A stretch of 49,100 nt of DNA, taken from Caulobacterales bacterium. Lineage in GTDB: Bacteria; Pseudomonadota; Alphaproteobacteria; Caulobacterales; Caulobacteraceae. The DNA is taken from NCBI GenBank assembly GCA_017302335.1, contig JAFLCT010000005.1:1-49100 (forward strand). The letters run 5' to 3'. A program made the translations under genes and the position numbers. Of this stretch, positions 14,398-25,998 are shown one piece after another. The notes beneath the pieces were generated by a model that was not told the DNA's origin, searched no databases, and worked only from the letters and a program-made list of their open reading frames with translations. Each line of letters opens with the position of its first letter. The first letter of the stretch is position 1.

Positions 14398-16098
14398 ATG
14401 ACCGACACCCTCAACCCCACCCGCGACGATTTCTCGGCGCTTCTCGACGAAACCTTGCAGGGCCGCGATCTCGGCGAAGGCCAGGTCGTCCACGGCCGCG
14501 TCGTCGGCATCGAAAAGGACATCGTCATCGTCGACGTCGGTCTGAAGACCGAAGGCCGCATCGCCCTGCGCGAGTTCGGCCAGGGCGAGGGCGCCGTGCT
14601 GCCCAAGGTCGGCGACAACGTCGAGGTCTATCTGGAGCGCGTCGAGAACGCGATGGGCGAGGCGGTCATCAGCCGCGACAAGGCCCGTCGTGAAGAGGCC
14701 TGGACCCGTCTGGAAGCCGTGTTCGAACGCGGCGAGCCGGTCAACGGCGCCATCGTCGGCCGCGTCAAGGGCGGCTTCACCGTCGATCTGGGCGGCGCCT
14801 CGGCCTTCCTGCCCGGCTCGCAGGTCGATATCCGTCCGGTGCGCGACGTCGCCCCGCTGATGGGCAAGGACCAGCCGTTCGCCATCCTGAAGATGGACCG
14901 TCCGCGCGGCAACATCGTCGTCTCGCGTCGCGCCATCCTGGAAGAGGCCCGCGCCGAGCAGCGCACCGAACTGGTCGGCCAACTGGCCGAGGGCGAAGTG
15001 CGTGAAGGCGTGGTCAAGAACATCACCGACTACGGCGCCTTCGTGGACCTGGGCGGCATCGACGGCCTGCTGCACGTCACCGATATGTCGTGGAAGCGCG
15101 TCTCGCACCCGTCGCAGGTCCTGGCCGTCGGCGACACCGTCAAGGTCCAGATCGTCAAGATCAACCCGGACACCCAGCGCATCAGCCTGGGCATGAAGCA
15201 GCTGCAGTCGGACCCCTGGGACGGCGTGGAAGCCAAATATCCGGTCGGCGCCAAATACACGGGCCGCATCACCAACATCACCGACTACGGCGCCTTCGTG
15301 GAGCTGGAAGCCGGCGTCGAGGGTCTGGTTCACGTCTCGGAAATGTCGTGGACCAAGAAGAACGTCCATCCGGGCAAGATCGTCTCCACCTCGCAGGAAG
15401 TGGACGTGGTCGTGCTGGACGTCGACAGCTCCAAGCGCCGAATCTCGCTGGGCCTGAAGCAGGCCCAGGACAATCCGTGGGACGCCTTCGTGGCCAACCA
15501 CCCGGTCGGTTCGACCGTCGAGGGCGAGGTCAAGAACGCCACCGAGTTCGGCCTGTTCATCGGCCTGGACAACGACATCGACGGCATGGTGCACCTGTCG
15601 GACCTGGACTGGAACGTCTCGGGCGAGGAAGCCATCCAGCGCTACCGCAAGGGCGAAACCGTCAAGGCCAAGGTGTTGGACGTCGACATCGAGAAGGAAC
15701 GCGTCTCGCTGGGCATCAAACAGCTCGGCGGCGATCCGATGGAAGGCGACACCTACAAGAAGGGCCAGCAGGTCACCGTCACCGTGACGGCGATCGAAAC
15801 CGGCGGCATCGAAGTCAAGTTCGGTGAAGACGACGCCCCGGTCACCGCCTTCGTCCGCAAGTCGGACCTGTCGCGCGACCGCGCCGAACAGCGCACCGAA
15901 CGCTTCTCGGTCGGCGACCGCGTCGACGCCATGATCACCGGCGTCGACAAGGCCACTCGCCGCGTCTCGATCTCGATCAAGGCTCTGGAGATGAAGGACG
16001 AGCAGGAAGCCATCGAACAGTTCGGCTCGTCGGACTCGGGCGCCTCGCTGGGCGATATCCTGGGCGCCGCCCTGCGCGAGAAGGCCGGTAAGGAGTAA
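14398..16098 (+). CDS. rpsA: 30S ribosomal protein S1
   Basis: A 566-residue S1, which helps the 30S subunit bind and unfold mRNA leaders. S1/OB-fold repeats run along the protein; clear ones begin near VVHGRVVGIEKDIVIVDV, then VKNITDYGAFVDLGGIDGLLHV, ITNITDYGAFVELEAGVEGL, VKNATEFGLFIGLDNDIDGM and a divergent last repeat. The ATG at 14398 lacks a strong Shine-Dalgarno sequence, as is usual for rpsA. A strong terminator follows at 16122. Confidence 0.97.
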   Translation: MTDTLNPTRDDFSALLDETLQGRDLGEGQVVHGRVVGIEKDIVIVDVGLKTEGRIALREFGQGEGAVLPKVGDNVEVYLERVENAMGEAVISRDKARREEAWTRLEAVFERGEPVNGAIVGRVKGGFTVDLGGASAFLPGSQVDIRPVRDVAPLMGKDQPFAILKMDRPRGNIVVSRRAILEEARAEQRTELVGQLAEGEVREGVVKNITDYGAFVDLGGIDGLLHVTDMSWKRVSHPSQVLAVGDTVKVQIVKINPDTQRISLGMKQLQSDPWDGVEAKYPVGAKYTGRITNITDYGAFVELEAGVEGLVHVSEMSWTKKNVHPGKIVSTSQEVDVVVLDVDSSKRRISLGLKQAQDNPWDAFVANHPVGSTVEGEVKNATEFGLFIGLDNDIDGMVHLSDLDWNVSGEEAIQRYRKGETVKAKVLDVDIEKERVSLGIKQLGGDPMEGDTYKKGQQVTVTVTAIETGGIEVKFGEDDAPVTAFVRKSDLSRDRAEQRTERFSVGDRVDAMITGVDKATRRVSISIKALEMKDEQEAIEQFGSSDSGASLGDILGAALREKAGKE

Positions 16099-16121
16099 TC
16101 GACCTTCAAGGCTATGAATTG

Positions 16122-16153
16122 GGGCGGCCGGAGCGATCCGGCCGCCCTTTTTC
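16122..16153 (+). terminator. Intrinsic terminator of rpsA
   Basis: GGGCGGCCGG and CCGGCCGCCC pair perfectly around AGCGAT, followed by TTTTTC. It lies 24 nt after the rpsA stop codon. Confidence 0.92.
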
Positions 16154-16431
16154 TTGGCGGGACCGTCGCCATCAGCGGTCTGAACGCCGCCGCGGCGGCG
16201 AATTGCGACGTCTATGGCGACGTCGAAACGCGGTTGATGAACCGTCGCGCGGCCGCGCTGGCGGATGAAACCGGTGTCATTGTATGTTTTTCAACATTAA
16301 AGTCGATTATCGTCGGGAATCCGGCCTCTGCCCCTTTTTCGTGTCGCGGGCGACCGCTAGGGTGCCGCTGCGGTCGAAATCGGCCGCGCCCGGTGGACTG
16401 ACAGGGTCCGGGAGAAGGCGGGGGCCTTTGC
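16154..16431. other. Non-coding stretch upstream of ihfB
   Basis: After the rpsA terminator there is about 280 nt without a convincing gene. Short open frames here show no family and poor start sites. An AT-rich patch at about 16275-16320 probably holds the ihfB promoter, but I cannot pick clear -35 and -10 boxes. GGAGAAGG about 11 nt before the ATG at 16432 is the ihfB ribosome binding site. Confidence 0.5.
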
Positions 16432-16722
16432 ATGATCAAGTCTGAACTGATCGAGAAACTGGCGGTCGAGAACACCCATCTGACCCATGCCGAGGTCGAA
16501 CGGGTGGTCAATGTCGTGCTGGGTCAGATGACCCAGGCCCTGGCCGACGGCGGCCGGGTCGAGCTGCGCGGCTTCGGCGCCTTTTCGGTGCGTTCGCGAC
16601 CGGCCCGCGTGGGCCGCAATCCGCGCACCGGCGAAACGGTCGAGGTGCCGGCCAAGTCGGTGCCCTTCTTCAAGAGCGGCAAGGAATTGCGCGAACGGCT
16701 GAATGCCTCCGGGGACGCCTGA
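16432..16722 (+). CDS. ihfB: Integration host factor subunit beta
   Basis: A 96-residue HU/IHF-fold DNA-bending protein, partner of IhfA. The family signature [28 protein letters not shown] spans about residues 42-69, including the beta-arm with the RNPxTGE tip. The 'SELIEKLA' N-terminus is IhfB-like. In Caulobacterales, IHF supports sigma-54-dependent and cell-cycle promoters. The gene follows rpsA, a common order in proteobacteria, and ends just before mscL. Confidence 0.94.
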   Translation: MIKSELIEKLAVENTHLTHAEVERVVNVVLGQMTQALADGGRVELRGFGAFSVRSRPARVGRNPRTGETVEVPAKSVPFFKSGKELRERLNASGDA

Positions 16723-16726
16723 TTTC

Positions 16727-17149
16727 ATGAGCCTGTTCAGTGAATTCAAGGAATTCGCGGCGCGCGGCAATGTTGTCGATCTGGCGGTCGGCGTCATCAT
16801 CGGCGCTTCGTTCGGCAAGATCATCACCAGTCTGGTCGATCAGGTGGTGATGCCGCCGATCGGTCTGCTCCTGGGCCAGGTCGATTTCTCGAACCTGGAA
16901 TGGGTGTTGGTGCCCGAGGACCCCGCGACGCAGGCCGTCGAGAAGGTGGCGATCCAATACGGCGCCTTCCTCAACACCCTGATCCAGTTCCTGATCGTGG
17001 CCTTCGTCGTCTTCCTGGTGGTCAAGGCGATCAACAAGATGCGTCGCGATCAGGCGGCTGATCCCGCTGAAACCCCGGCCGCTCCGACGGCGACCGAGGC
17101 CCTGTTGATCGAAATCCGCGACGAACTGAAGGCGCGGCCCAAGGGCTGA
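16727..17149 (+). CDS. mscL: Large-conductance mechanosensitive channel MscL
   Basis: A 140-residue inner-membrane channel that opens under turgor stress to release solutes. It has the MscL signature near the N-terminus (EFKEFAARGNVVDLAVGVIIGASFGKI), with TM1 at about residues 15-43, a periplasmic loop, and TM2 at about 78-102 (FLNTLIQFLIVAFVVFLVVKAI). A charged cytoplasmic helix ends the protein. ATG 16727 is 4 nt after the ihfB stop, so co-expression is likely. Confidence 0.93.
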   Translation: MSLFSEFKEFAARGNVVDLAVGVIIGASFGKIITSLVDQVVMPPIGLLLGQVDFSNLEWVLVPEDPATQAVEKVAIQYGAFLNTLIQFLIVAFVVFLVVKAINKMRRDQAADPAETPAAPTATEALLIEIRDELKARPKG

Positions 17150-17177
17150 ACGGACACGTTTGGTCCGCACGTCGGTC

Positions 17178-18302
17178 TCAGGCGGCGGCGCGGCCCGATT
17201 TGGGGTTCGCCGTCACGGTGACCGGCGGCTCACGCAGGCAGACGGCGTAGTCCGCGTCATAGGCTGTCGGCGACCACAGTTTGGGATCCGGCGCGTCGGC
17301 GGCGAATTTCACATGACAGTGGCCCCAGCCGCCTTCCTGCCGCGCCGAGGTCGCCAGCGGTCCCAACTGGTCGATCAGGCGGGGCGCGACGAGCGGCAGC
17401 CGCACCTTGGCCGCGCCCAGCGAGCGGGCGTTGACGATCAGGGTCTTCACGAGCACGGGGATCGCGTCCTTTTCATCGTCCAGCGCCGCCAGATCCAGAA
17501 TTTCGAGGAAGGGCGGGTCGATCGCCGCGCCCTTGCCCAGCACGGCCAGGGCCACGCCGGTGATCCGCCGTCCTCGGTTGAAACCCAGAAACAGCGGCGG
17601 CCGGGTCAGATCGGGATCAGACAGCCGCCAGCGCAGCGTCGCGGGACTGCGATCGGCCACCAGTCGGCCTTCGTTCTCCAGCGCCGTCCAGAAGTCGCCA
17701 TACCGGGACCTGTCGGCCAGGTCGCTCAACACCGCCACGCCCGGCGGCAGTTTAAGATGCGGCGTCGCGGCCAGGCGCGGATTCATCAGGCGCTCGCCCA
17801 GCCGGGGGGCCAGTTTCGGCGCGGCCTTGGCGACCGTGCGCAACAAACGCCCTTCCATACAGACCAGAGGATCGACCATCCATGACAGCTTGACCGCGTG
17901 GGTCTCGGGCCAAGGCAGCATATCGAACCGCCCATAAAGCGGCGCAGACAGGGGATTGGCGTTGAATATCCAGGTTGCGAAGACGTTCTGCTGCTTCACG
18001 AAGGCGTCCAGCAGGTCGCGGCTGCGCCCACGTTGAGAGGGCGGCACGATCAGGTTGAAACCCGTCGCGCCGACAAGATCGCGTGCGTTCAACCGATACC
18101 GCAGCAGAAGATTGCCTAGAAAAGCGACCGCCCGATCATCGTCGTCGGTGACGACCCAGCCACACGGCTCGGCGTCATGTCGGTGCGCCGGATTCGACCG
18201 CAGCCAACGCCAGCCCTCGACGGACCGGGGACGCCACCCGACATCCAGGTGCAGACGCCGAACCTCGGCTTCATCGGACGGGCGGAAAGGGCGGACAGGC
18301 AT
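17178..18302 (-). CDS. GNAT-fold acyltransferase-like protein
   Basis: A 374-residue cytoplasmic protein with a GNAT-like N-terminal half (VRPFRPSDEAEVRRLHLDVGWRPRSVEGWRWL, then VAFLGNLLLRY and a FNLIVPPSQRGRSRDLL acetyl-CoA-loop-like segment). The second half is less recognisable and may be a second, degenerate GNAT fold. Such long GNAT proteins often lie near polysaccharide or cell-wall genes, but nothing here fixes the substrate. ATG at 18302. It converges with mscL (28-nt gap) and diverges from the permease. Confidence 0.68.
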   Translation of the reverse strand: MPVRPFRPSDEAEVRRLHLDVGWRPRSVEGWRWLRSNPAHRHDAEPCGWVVTDDDDRAVAFLGNLLLRYRLNARDLVGATGFNLIVPPSQRGRSRDLLDAFVKQQNVFATWIFNANPLSAPLYGRFDMLPWPETHAVKLSWMVDPLVCMEGRLLRTVAKAAPKLAPRLGERLMNPRLAATPHLKLPPGVAVLSDLADRSRYGDFWTALENEGRLVADRSPATLRWRLSDPDLTRPPLFLGFNRGRRITGVALAVLGKGAAIDPPFLEILDLAALDDEKDAIPVLVKTLIVNARSLGAAKVRLPLVAPRLIDQLGPLATSARQEGGWGHCHVKFAADAPDPKLWSPTAYDADYAVCLREPPVTVTANPKSGRAAA

Positions 18303-18456
18303 GACGCATTCCGTGGCTCACAATGGCACACACGCTGTTCGCCGAGCAAAATACAGGCCGAGAAAACAAGCCTCTGGCGGCGCTTGGCCATGCGGCATAC
18401 GAATCCATGTTTCCGGCATAAGAAGCAGGGCCGGAGACGACAGGCGGAGGCGGATC

Positions 18457-19740
18457 ATGAAACTGGACGGCAAGCTGCATTGGGGATTGGCGGCGCTGGT
18501 TGTGGCCGGAAACATGATCGGCTCGGGCGTCTATCTGTTGCCCGCCACCCTGGCGACGACCGGCAGCTCCAGCCTGGTCGGCTGGGTCGTGGCGGCGATC
18601 GGGGCGGTGACCCTGGCCCTGGTGTTCGCGGCCCTGGGCCGAACCCTGCCGAACGCCGACGGCCTGCCGGGTTTCGCCGAGCGGGGGTTGGGCCGGTTCT
18701 TCGGCTTTCAAACGACCCTGGCCTTCTGGGCCGCGGCCCTGATCGGTAATGTCGCGGTGGCGGTGGCGGCGACCGGATACCTGGGCTTCTTCTTTCCGGC
18801 GCTGAAGACGCCGGTGGGGGCGACGCTGTGCAATCTGGCGCTGATCTGGCTGGTGACCGGCGCCTATGTGCTGGGGGTGCGGACGGCGGCGCGGTTCGCG
18901 GCCATCACCCTGATCATCGGTCTGGCCCCCATCGTGGTCGCCATCGTGGCCGGGGCGGTGAGTTTTGATCCCGAAGTCTTCGCCGCCTCCTGGAGTCCGT
19001 CCGGCGAACCGCTGACGAAGACTGTGCCGGCGTCGCTGGCCGTCATCTTCTGGGCCTTTCTGGGCGTCGAGAGCGCGGCGGTGCTGTCGCAACGGGTGAA
19101 GGACCCGGCCCACGATGTCGGCCGCGCCTCCATCGCCGGGGTCAGCCTGGCCGCCGTCATCTATATCGCCGCCTCGGCTGCCGTGTTCGGGGTGATCCCG
19201 GCCGCCGTCCTGGCCCAGTCGACCAGTCCCTATGCCGATCTGATCGCGCGGGTGTTCGGGGCGTCGGTGGCGGGGGTGGCGGCCGCCTGCGCCGTCGTCA
19301 AGGCGACCGGCACACTGGGCGGCTGGGTCATGATGGCGGGCGAAACGGCCCGCGCCGGGGCCGAGCACGGCTATCTGCCCAAGGGTTTCGGCCAGGGCGG
19401 ACGGGCCACGCGGGCCACGCCGCTGCTGGGCGGGGCGATCATGTCGATCGCGGCGGTGCTGTCCAGCCAGCAGACCCTGGGTGGTCAGTTCGGCCTATTG
19501 ATCGGCGTCACCTCGGTGCTGACGCTCAGCGTTTATGCGGTCTGCTGCGTCAGCCTGTTGCGCACGGCCCGAACTCGACGCGACAAGACGGTGGCGGTGA
19601 TCGGCCTGATCTTCAGCGTGGCCGCCGTCGCCGCCGCAGCGCCGGGCTACATCCTGCCCACGCTGGGCTTCGTGGCCATGGTCAGCGGGGCCTGGTTCCT
19701 ATGGCTGCGCCGGCCATCGGTTGACCCGACCCAGGCATAG
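18457..19740 (+). CDS. Amino acid permease of the APC superfamily (AdiC/PotE-like)
   Basis: A 427-residue inner-membrane protein with about 12 predicted helices. The first helix carries the APC-family unwound motif [15 protein letters not shown] (about residues 18-32), typical of arginine/agmatine, putrescine and related exchangers. [22 protein letters not shown] in helix 6 is the second substrate-binding segment. ATG 18457 has GGCGGAGG 6 nt upstream; an open frame extends far 5' but overlaps the divergent gene. The substrate cannot be decided from sequence, and no decarboxylase gene is near. Confidence 0.85.
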   Translation: MKLDGKLHWGLAALVVAGNMIGSGVYLLPATLATTGSSSLVGWVVAAIGAVTLALVFAALGRTLPNADGLPGFAERGLGRFFGFQTTLAFWAAALIGNVAVAVAATGYLGFFFPALKTPVGATLCNLALIWLVTGAYVLGVRTAARFAAITLIIGLAPIVVAIVAGAVSFDPEVFAASWSPSGEPLTKTVPASLAVIFWAFLGVESAAVLSQRVKDPAHDVGRASIAGVSLAAVIYIAASAAVFGVIPAAVLAQSTSPYADLIARVFGASVAGVAAACAVVKATGTLGGWVMMAGETARAGAEHGYLPKGFGQGGRATRATPLLGGAIMSIAAVLSSQQTLGGQFGLLIGVTSVLTLSVYAVCCVSLLRTARTRRDKTVAVIGLIFSVAAVAAAAPGYILPTLGFVAMVSGAWFLWLRRPSVDPTQA

Positions 19741-19792
19741 CTTTAGTCACCCCGCCGTTTGCCCGCCGGAATCAGCTTTTAAGGATCGCGCC

Positions 19793-20944
19793 ATGACACA
19801 GCTTCTCAAAGGCGCCACCGGGGTTCTGGTCCTGGCCGACGGAACCGTCCTGCAAGGCATTGGCGTCGGCGCCACGGGCCAGGCCCTGGGCGAGGTGGTC
19901 TTCAACACCGCCATGACCGGCTATCAGGAAATCCTGACCGACCCCAGCTATATGAGCCAGATCCTGGCCTTCACCTTCCCGCACGTCGGCAATGTCGGGG
20001 TGAATGTCGAGGATGTGGAACAGATGGGCGGCGGCGCCGAGACGGCGGCCGTCGGCGCGATCTTTCGCGACCTGCCGACCGATCCGGCCAACTGGCGCGC
20101 CGATGGGTCGTTCGACGCCTGGATGACGCGGCGCGGCGTCGTCGGCCTGGCCGGGGTGGACACCCGCGCCCTGACCAAGGCCATTCGTGACAAGGGCGCG
20201 CCGCACGCGGTGATCGCCCATGACCCCGAGGGCCGCTTCGACCTGGACGCTCTGGCCGCCAAGGCCCGCGCCTGGACCGGCCTGGTCGGCCTGGACCTGG
20301 CCAAGCCCGCCTCGACGCTACAGGCCTTTGAATGGAACGAAGGGGTCTGGGATTGGCCGGACGGCTATCCGACCGTGGCCGGCGGCAGGTCGGTGGTGGT
20401 CGTCGACTATGGGGTGAAGCGCAATATTCTGCGCGCCCTGGCCTCGACCGGGGCCAGGATCACGGTGGTTCCGGCCACGACCTCGGCCGAGGACATCCTG
20501 GCCCGCGACCCGGACGGCGTGGTCTTGTCCAACGGTCCCGGCGATCCGGCCGCGACCGGCGCCTATGCCGTGCCCGAGATCAAGAAGCTGGTCGCCAGCG
20601 GCAAGCCCCTGATGGGCATCTGCCTGGGCCACCAGATGCTGGCCCTGGCCCTGGGCGCCAGGACCGTGAAGATGGATCAGGGCCACCACGGCGCCAACCA
20701 TCCGGTCAAGGATCTGACCACCGGCAAGGTCGAGATCGTGTCGATGAACCACGGCTTCACCGTCGATCGTGACAGCCTGCCCGCGACCGTGGTCGAAACC
20801 CACGTCAGCCTGTTCGACGGCACCAACTGCGGCATCGCCGTGAAGGACCGTCCGGTGTTCAGCGTGCAGCACCACCCCGAGGCGTCGCCCGGCCCTACCG
20901 ACAGCCTGTATCTGTTCGACCGTTTCGCGGCGATGATGGCCTAG
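19793..20944 (+). CDS. carA: Carbamoyl-phosphate synthase small subunit
   Basis: A 383-residue glutamine amidotransferase subunit, which feeds ammonia to CarB for arginine and pyrimidine synthesis. The N-terminal CPSase_sm domain ([13 protein letters not shown]... [21 protein letters not shown]) is followed by a class I GATase domain. Its nucleophile is in GICLGHQML (about residue 276), and the His/Glu pair is in [13 protein letters not shown] 19793 has AAGGAT upstream. carB is not adjacent. The 3' end overlaps the convergent hypothetical gene by 4 bp. Confidence 0.95.
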   Translation: MTQLLKGATGVLVLADGTVLQGIGVGATGQALGEVVFNTAMTGYQEILTDPSYMSQILAFTFPHVGNVGVNVEDVEQMGGGAETAAVGAIFRDLPTDPANWRADGSFDAWMTRRGVVGLAGVDTRALTKAIRDKGAPHAVIAHDPEGRFDLDALAAKARAWTGLVGLDLAKPASTLQAFEWNEGVWDWPDGYPTVAGGRSVVVVDYGVKRNILRALASTGARITVVPATTSAEDILARDPDGVVLSNGPGDPAATGAYAVPEIKKLVASGKPLMGICLGHQMLALALGARTVKMDQGHHGANHPVKDLTTGKVEIVSMNHGFTVDRDSLPATVVETHVSLFDGTNCGIAVKDRPVFSVQHHPEASPGPTDSLYLFDRFAAMMA

Positions 20945-21255
20945 GGCAGAGGCGCCAAGCGCAGTTCGGCGCGCAGGGCGCAGGCCTTCCTCACGGCGAC
21001 CGGGGCGGCGTGCAGCCAATAGTCGGCGTCCTCCAGCCGGTTCGACCGTCTGCGCTCCAACCCGCGCAGGCGACGTTGGGCGGCGTTCTCCAGCAAGCGG
21101 GCGTGCAGGGCGCGCGGCGAGGCGATGGCGATGGCGGGAGAGCCGGGCACGGCGACGGCGTCGGGACCGACCGGCTCCACCGCCGGACGGGCGATGGCGA
21201 CGAACATGAGTTTCTCGCGGAAGTGAGGAGGAGGCGGCGCTTCTGCACCCGACAT
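20941..21255 (-). CDS. Hypothetical protein
   Basis: About 104 residues from ATG 21255, or 88 from ATG 21207 ([14 protein letters not shown]). Coding is supported by a strong G/C preference at third positions along the whole frame. The protein is alanine and arginine rich, with a basic middle ([20 protein letters not shown]). No domain, signal peptide or membrane segment is recognised. It converges on carA with a 4-bp overlap and is divergent from dnaG. The in-frame ATG at 21357 would extend it into the likely dnaG promoter region and is less probable. Confidence 0.6.
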   Translation of the reverse strand: MSGAEAPPPPHFREKLMFVAIARPAVEPVGPDAVAVPGSPAIAIASPRALHARLLENAAQRRLRGLERRRSNRLEDADYWLHAAPVAVRKACALRAELRLAPLP

Positions 21256-21406
21256 CGAGGGGTTTTCCCACAGGTCCTGTGGATAGTTTCTCAAGGCGTC
21301 GGAAAAATGTTTGAACCCAGACGGTTCGGCGGGTTTCCCTGCCATAATGGTTATCAAAAGATAAACGGCGGTCGCGTTCCACCGGCCCGAAGGCTATGCA
21401 TCGGCA

Positions 21407-23281
21407 GTGCGATTTGATGAGCGATATATCGAGGAGCTGAAGGCCCGCCTTCGCCCGTCCGACGTGATCGGACGGTCGGTGAAGCTCAAGCGTCAGGGAC
21501 GCGAATACGTCGGCCTGTCGCCCTTCACCAAGGAGAAGTCGCCCAGCTTTTTCGTCAATGACGACAAGGGCTTCTTCCACGATTTCAGCTCGGGCAAGCA
21601 CGGCGACATCATCAGCTTCCTGCAAGAGACCGAGCGGCTGAGCTTCGTCGAGGCGGTGGCGCGGCTGGCGACCGAGGCGGGCATGGCCCTGCCGGCCGAG
21701 GACCCGATGGCGGCCGAGCGCGAGGAGAAGCGCAAGGGTCTGTCGGAATGGATGGACCTGGCCCAGAAATGGTTCGCCGCCAATCTGCGCCGCCAGACCG
21801 GCAAGGCGGCGCGCGCCTATCTGGAAAAACGCGGCCTGCCCGAGGATCAATGGGAGCGGTTCGGCCTGGGCTATGCGCCCAATGACCGCGAGGGGTTGAA
21901 GACCGCCCTGGTCCAGCGCGGGGCGCGGCCGGGCGATCTGGTCGAGGCGGGCCTGCTGATCGCGCCGGAAGGGGGCGGGGCGCCCTATGACCGGTTCCGC
22001 GACCGGCTGATGTTCCCGATCCTGGACGGGCGCGGACGGTTGGTCAGCTTCGGCGGCCGGGCCATGAACCCCGACGACCGGGCCAAATACCTGAACGGGC
22101 CGGAAAGTCCGCTGTTTCACAAGGGGGCGACCCTGTACGGCTTGCCCGAGGCGCGGCGGCTTCTGGGCGCGGAGTCCAGGTCCGACCAGCCGATCGTGGT
22201 GGTCGAGGGCTATATGGACGTCATCGCCTGTCAGCGCGCCGACGTGCCGGCCGTGGCGCCGATGGGCACGGCCCTGACCGAAGAGCAGATGGCCGGCCTG
22301 TGGCGCGTCTCGTCCGAGCCGGTGCTGTGTTTCGACGGCGACGCGGCCGGGCGACGGGCGGCGTATCGGGCGGTCGAAAGGGCTTTGCCGCTGATCAAGC
22401 CGGATCGCAGCCTGCAATTCGTCAGCCTGCCCGGCGGCATGGACCCCGACGATATGTACCGGGAAAAGGGCGGCCCGCACCTGCGCGAGGCCCTGCGGCA
22501 GACCACGCCCCTGTCCAGAATGGTGTTCGAGAAGGAGGCGGACGCCGTCGGTCCTCTGGACACGCCCGAGAAGGAAGCGGCGCTGCTGGCGCGGCTGCGC
22601 AAATGCGCCGCCGCCATCACGGACCCGGACCTGGCCCGAGCGTACAAGGATTTTCTGGTCGGCGCCTTCTTCCAGAATGTGCGGCCGTCCAAGGCCCAGA
22701 TGCGGGACGCCCACAAGGCCATCTACCGCGACCGGAAGGCCCGCAAGGCGGCGCCGATCATGGATGTGACGCCCGAGGCGCGAGCCGCGGCCGTGACCCT
22801 GGGCCAGGCGCCCAAGCCGCTGACGGCGGCGGTCCTGGACGGCCTGATCGCCCATCCCGATGTCGTTCAGGAGCGCGCCGAGCTGTTGACCAGTCAGGCG
22901 TTCGGCGATCCCGGGCTGGATCGTCTGGTGGCCGATCTGGTGCGGATCACCAGCGAGGTCGAAGCCTATGGCGAAGGCTTGCTTCGGGCGCGGCTGAGGG
23001 CCTTGGGCCATGACGAGGCGTTGAGACGGATCGACCGCACGGCGAAGATTTCGCACGCGCCCTTCCTCGATGCGGCCGCCTCGGCGCGCAAGGCCCAGGA
23101 AGACCTGACGCGGGCGATCGACGTTCTTCTGGAGGCCATGGCGCTGAGCCGTGCATTGGACGAGTTGAAACAGGGCGACGACTATGACGCCGGCACGTTC
23201 AGCAATCTGAAGTCGCAACGCGACGGCCTGAACAGGGCGCTGGCCAGCGGAGAGATTTGGGCCTCGACCGCTGTGCACTGA
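21407..23281 (+). CDS. dnaG: DNA primase DnaG
   Basis: A 624-residue primase, which makes RNA primers at the replication fork. The N-terminal CHC2-type domain covers about residues 5-95. The TOPRIM core has VVVEGYMDVIA near 267 and CFDGDAAGRRAAYRA near 308. The C-terminal DnaB-binding region ends the protein. All four expected zinc ligands are replaced: SPFT stands where C-x2-H is usual and DFSS where C-x2-C is usual. GTG 21407 is the only start that keeps the family N-terminus. It lies upstream of rpoD, as in the classical macromolecular-synthesis locus. Confidence 0.95.
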   Translation: MRFDERYIEELKARLRPSDVIGRSVKLKRQGREYVGLSPFTKEKSPSFFVNDDKGFFHDFSSGKHGDIISFLQETERLSFVEAVARLATEAGMALPAEDPMAAEREEKRKGLSEWMDLAQKWFAANLRRQTGKAARAYLEKRGLPEDQWERFGLGYAPNDREGLKTALVQRGARPGDLVEAGLLIAPEGGGAPYDRFRDRLMFPILDGRGRLVSFGGRAMNPDDRAKYLNGPESPLFHKGATLYGLPEARRLLGAESRSDQPIVVVEGYMDVIACQRADVPAVAPMGTALTEEQMAGLWRVSSEPVLCFDGDAAGRRAAYRAVERALPLIKPDRSLQFVSLPGGMDPDDMYREKGGPHLREALRQTTPLSRMVFEKEADAVGPLDTPEKEAALLARLRKCAAAITDPDLARAYKDFLVGAFFQNVRPSKAQMRDAHKAIYRDRKARKAAPIMDVTPEARAAAVTLGQAPKPLTAAVLDGLIAHPDVVQERAELLTSQAFGDPGLDRLVADLVRITSEVEAYGEGLLRARLRALGHDEALRRIDRTAKISHAPFLDAAASARKAQEDLTRAIDVLLEAMALSRALDELKQGDDYDAGTFSNLKSQRDGLNRALASGEIWASTAVH

Positions 23282-23628
23282 ATCGCGGCCGAGCGCCGCT
23301 CAATGGACCTGAACGCTTGACAGGGCGGCCGTGCGTCGCCATCTGGCGCACACGGGTCACGATGCCTTGTGCACGAGGTCGAGAAGGCGGCGGCGAAGTC
23401 CGGCGCGCCATTCCTGGCTGTAGACAAGCCCCTCGGCGAGGCGGGGATCCGGTGGTCGCAGGCGTTCGACGCCCTGCCCGCGTCGCGGGTTAGGCGAACG
23501 CCTTGGCTTCGGCGCGTGTTGCGTCGGGGCGGGATGAGACGCTCCCTCGGCTGAAGGCCGAAACGGGGCGCGCTTTGCCGTGCGATCACGTCCGAGGCCA
23601 TCTGGAAAGTGTCGACGCGGCTGTAACC
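23282..23628. other. Non-coding stretch between dnaG and rpoD
   Basis: About 400 nt separate dnaG and rpoD. Several overlapping open frames exist on both strands, but none has a recognisable product or a good ribosome binding site. The interval may hold the decayed remains of a gene; it also carries TTGACA at 23316-23321 without a convincing -10 partner. The likely rpoD promoter is at its right end. Confidence 0.4.
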
Positions 23629-23656
23629 TTCGACCGTGAAGCACGTTTGCTAAATT
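23629..23656 (+). promoter_or_regulatory. Candidate housekeeping promoter of rpoD
   Basis: TTCGACC (23629-23635) and GCTAAATT (23649-23656) are 13 nt apart. This approximates the Caulobacter housekeeping consensus TTGACGS-N10-14-GCTANAWC. Transcription would start some 20-25 nt before the rpoD ATG at 23687. Confidence 0.5.
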
Positions 23657-23686
23657 TAGGCGGGCCGCCCCGCTGGAGACCAACGA

Positions 23687-25642
<1,956 letters not shown>

Positions 25643-25665
25643 CGCTTTCGCGTTAGCATCGGCGT

Positions 25666-25998
25666 ATGAGCGACATCGAACCCAGGTTTCCGCGCGCCAC
25701 CGTCAGGATCGATGGGATCGGGCGCGGTTCCGACCGCAGGATCGTCTCCTTCGGTCGTGTGGAGGTTCGGGCCGATGCGGCGGACCCGCAGGTGTTCGAA
25801 CAGAATGTGCGCGAGGGTCAGGAAGCCCTGAAACGAGCCGTCCAGCGTCTGTCGGTCGCCGGGGTTCGGTTTCAGAAGCGGCGCGGCGTCGCCAGCTATC
25901 GCGCCGACCCGAAGAATCCGGATCGGGTCATCCGTGAACTTCTGGGCAAGACCGAGATCGGCGTGTTCGAGAACGGTGAGTTCAAGGCCATCCGGTGA
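25666..25998 (+). CDS. Small protein preceding a zeta-toxin-like kinase; possible antitoxin
   Basis: A 110-residue soluble protein of no family I recognise. It is charged, with a central region (NVREGQEALKRAVQRL) predicted as helix and a basic segment FQKRRG. The C-terminal half (DRVIRELLGKTEIGVFENGEFKAI) looks compact. Its stop overlaps the start of the kinase gene as GTGA, so the two are translationally coupled. A small gene just upstream of and overlapping a zeta-like kinase suggests an antitoxin or immunity role, but this is inferred from position only; no helix-turn-helix is obvious. Confidence 0.7.
   Translation: MSDIEPRFPRATVRIDGIGRGSDRRIVSFGRVEVRADAADPQVFEQNVREGQEALKRAVQRLSVAGVRFQKRRGVASYRADPKNPDRVIRELLGKTEIGVFENGEFKAIR

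Noticed and set aside
14371-15594. Long minus-strand open frames opposite rpsA, and similar ones opposite dnaG and the MHYT gene
   Set aside because: They are products of high GC content and strong third-position bias on the coding strand; their peptides are low-complexity and match no family.
23369-23554. Small open frames on both strands between dnaG and rpoD
   Set aside because: They have no recognisable product, weak starts, and overlap each other; the interval may contain a decayed gene, but this cannot be supported.
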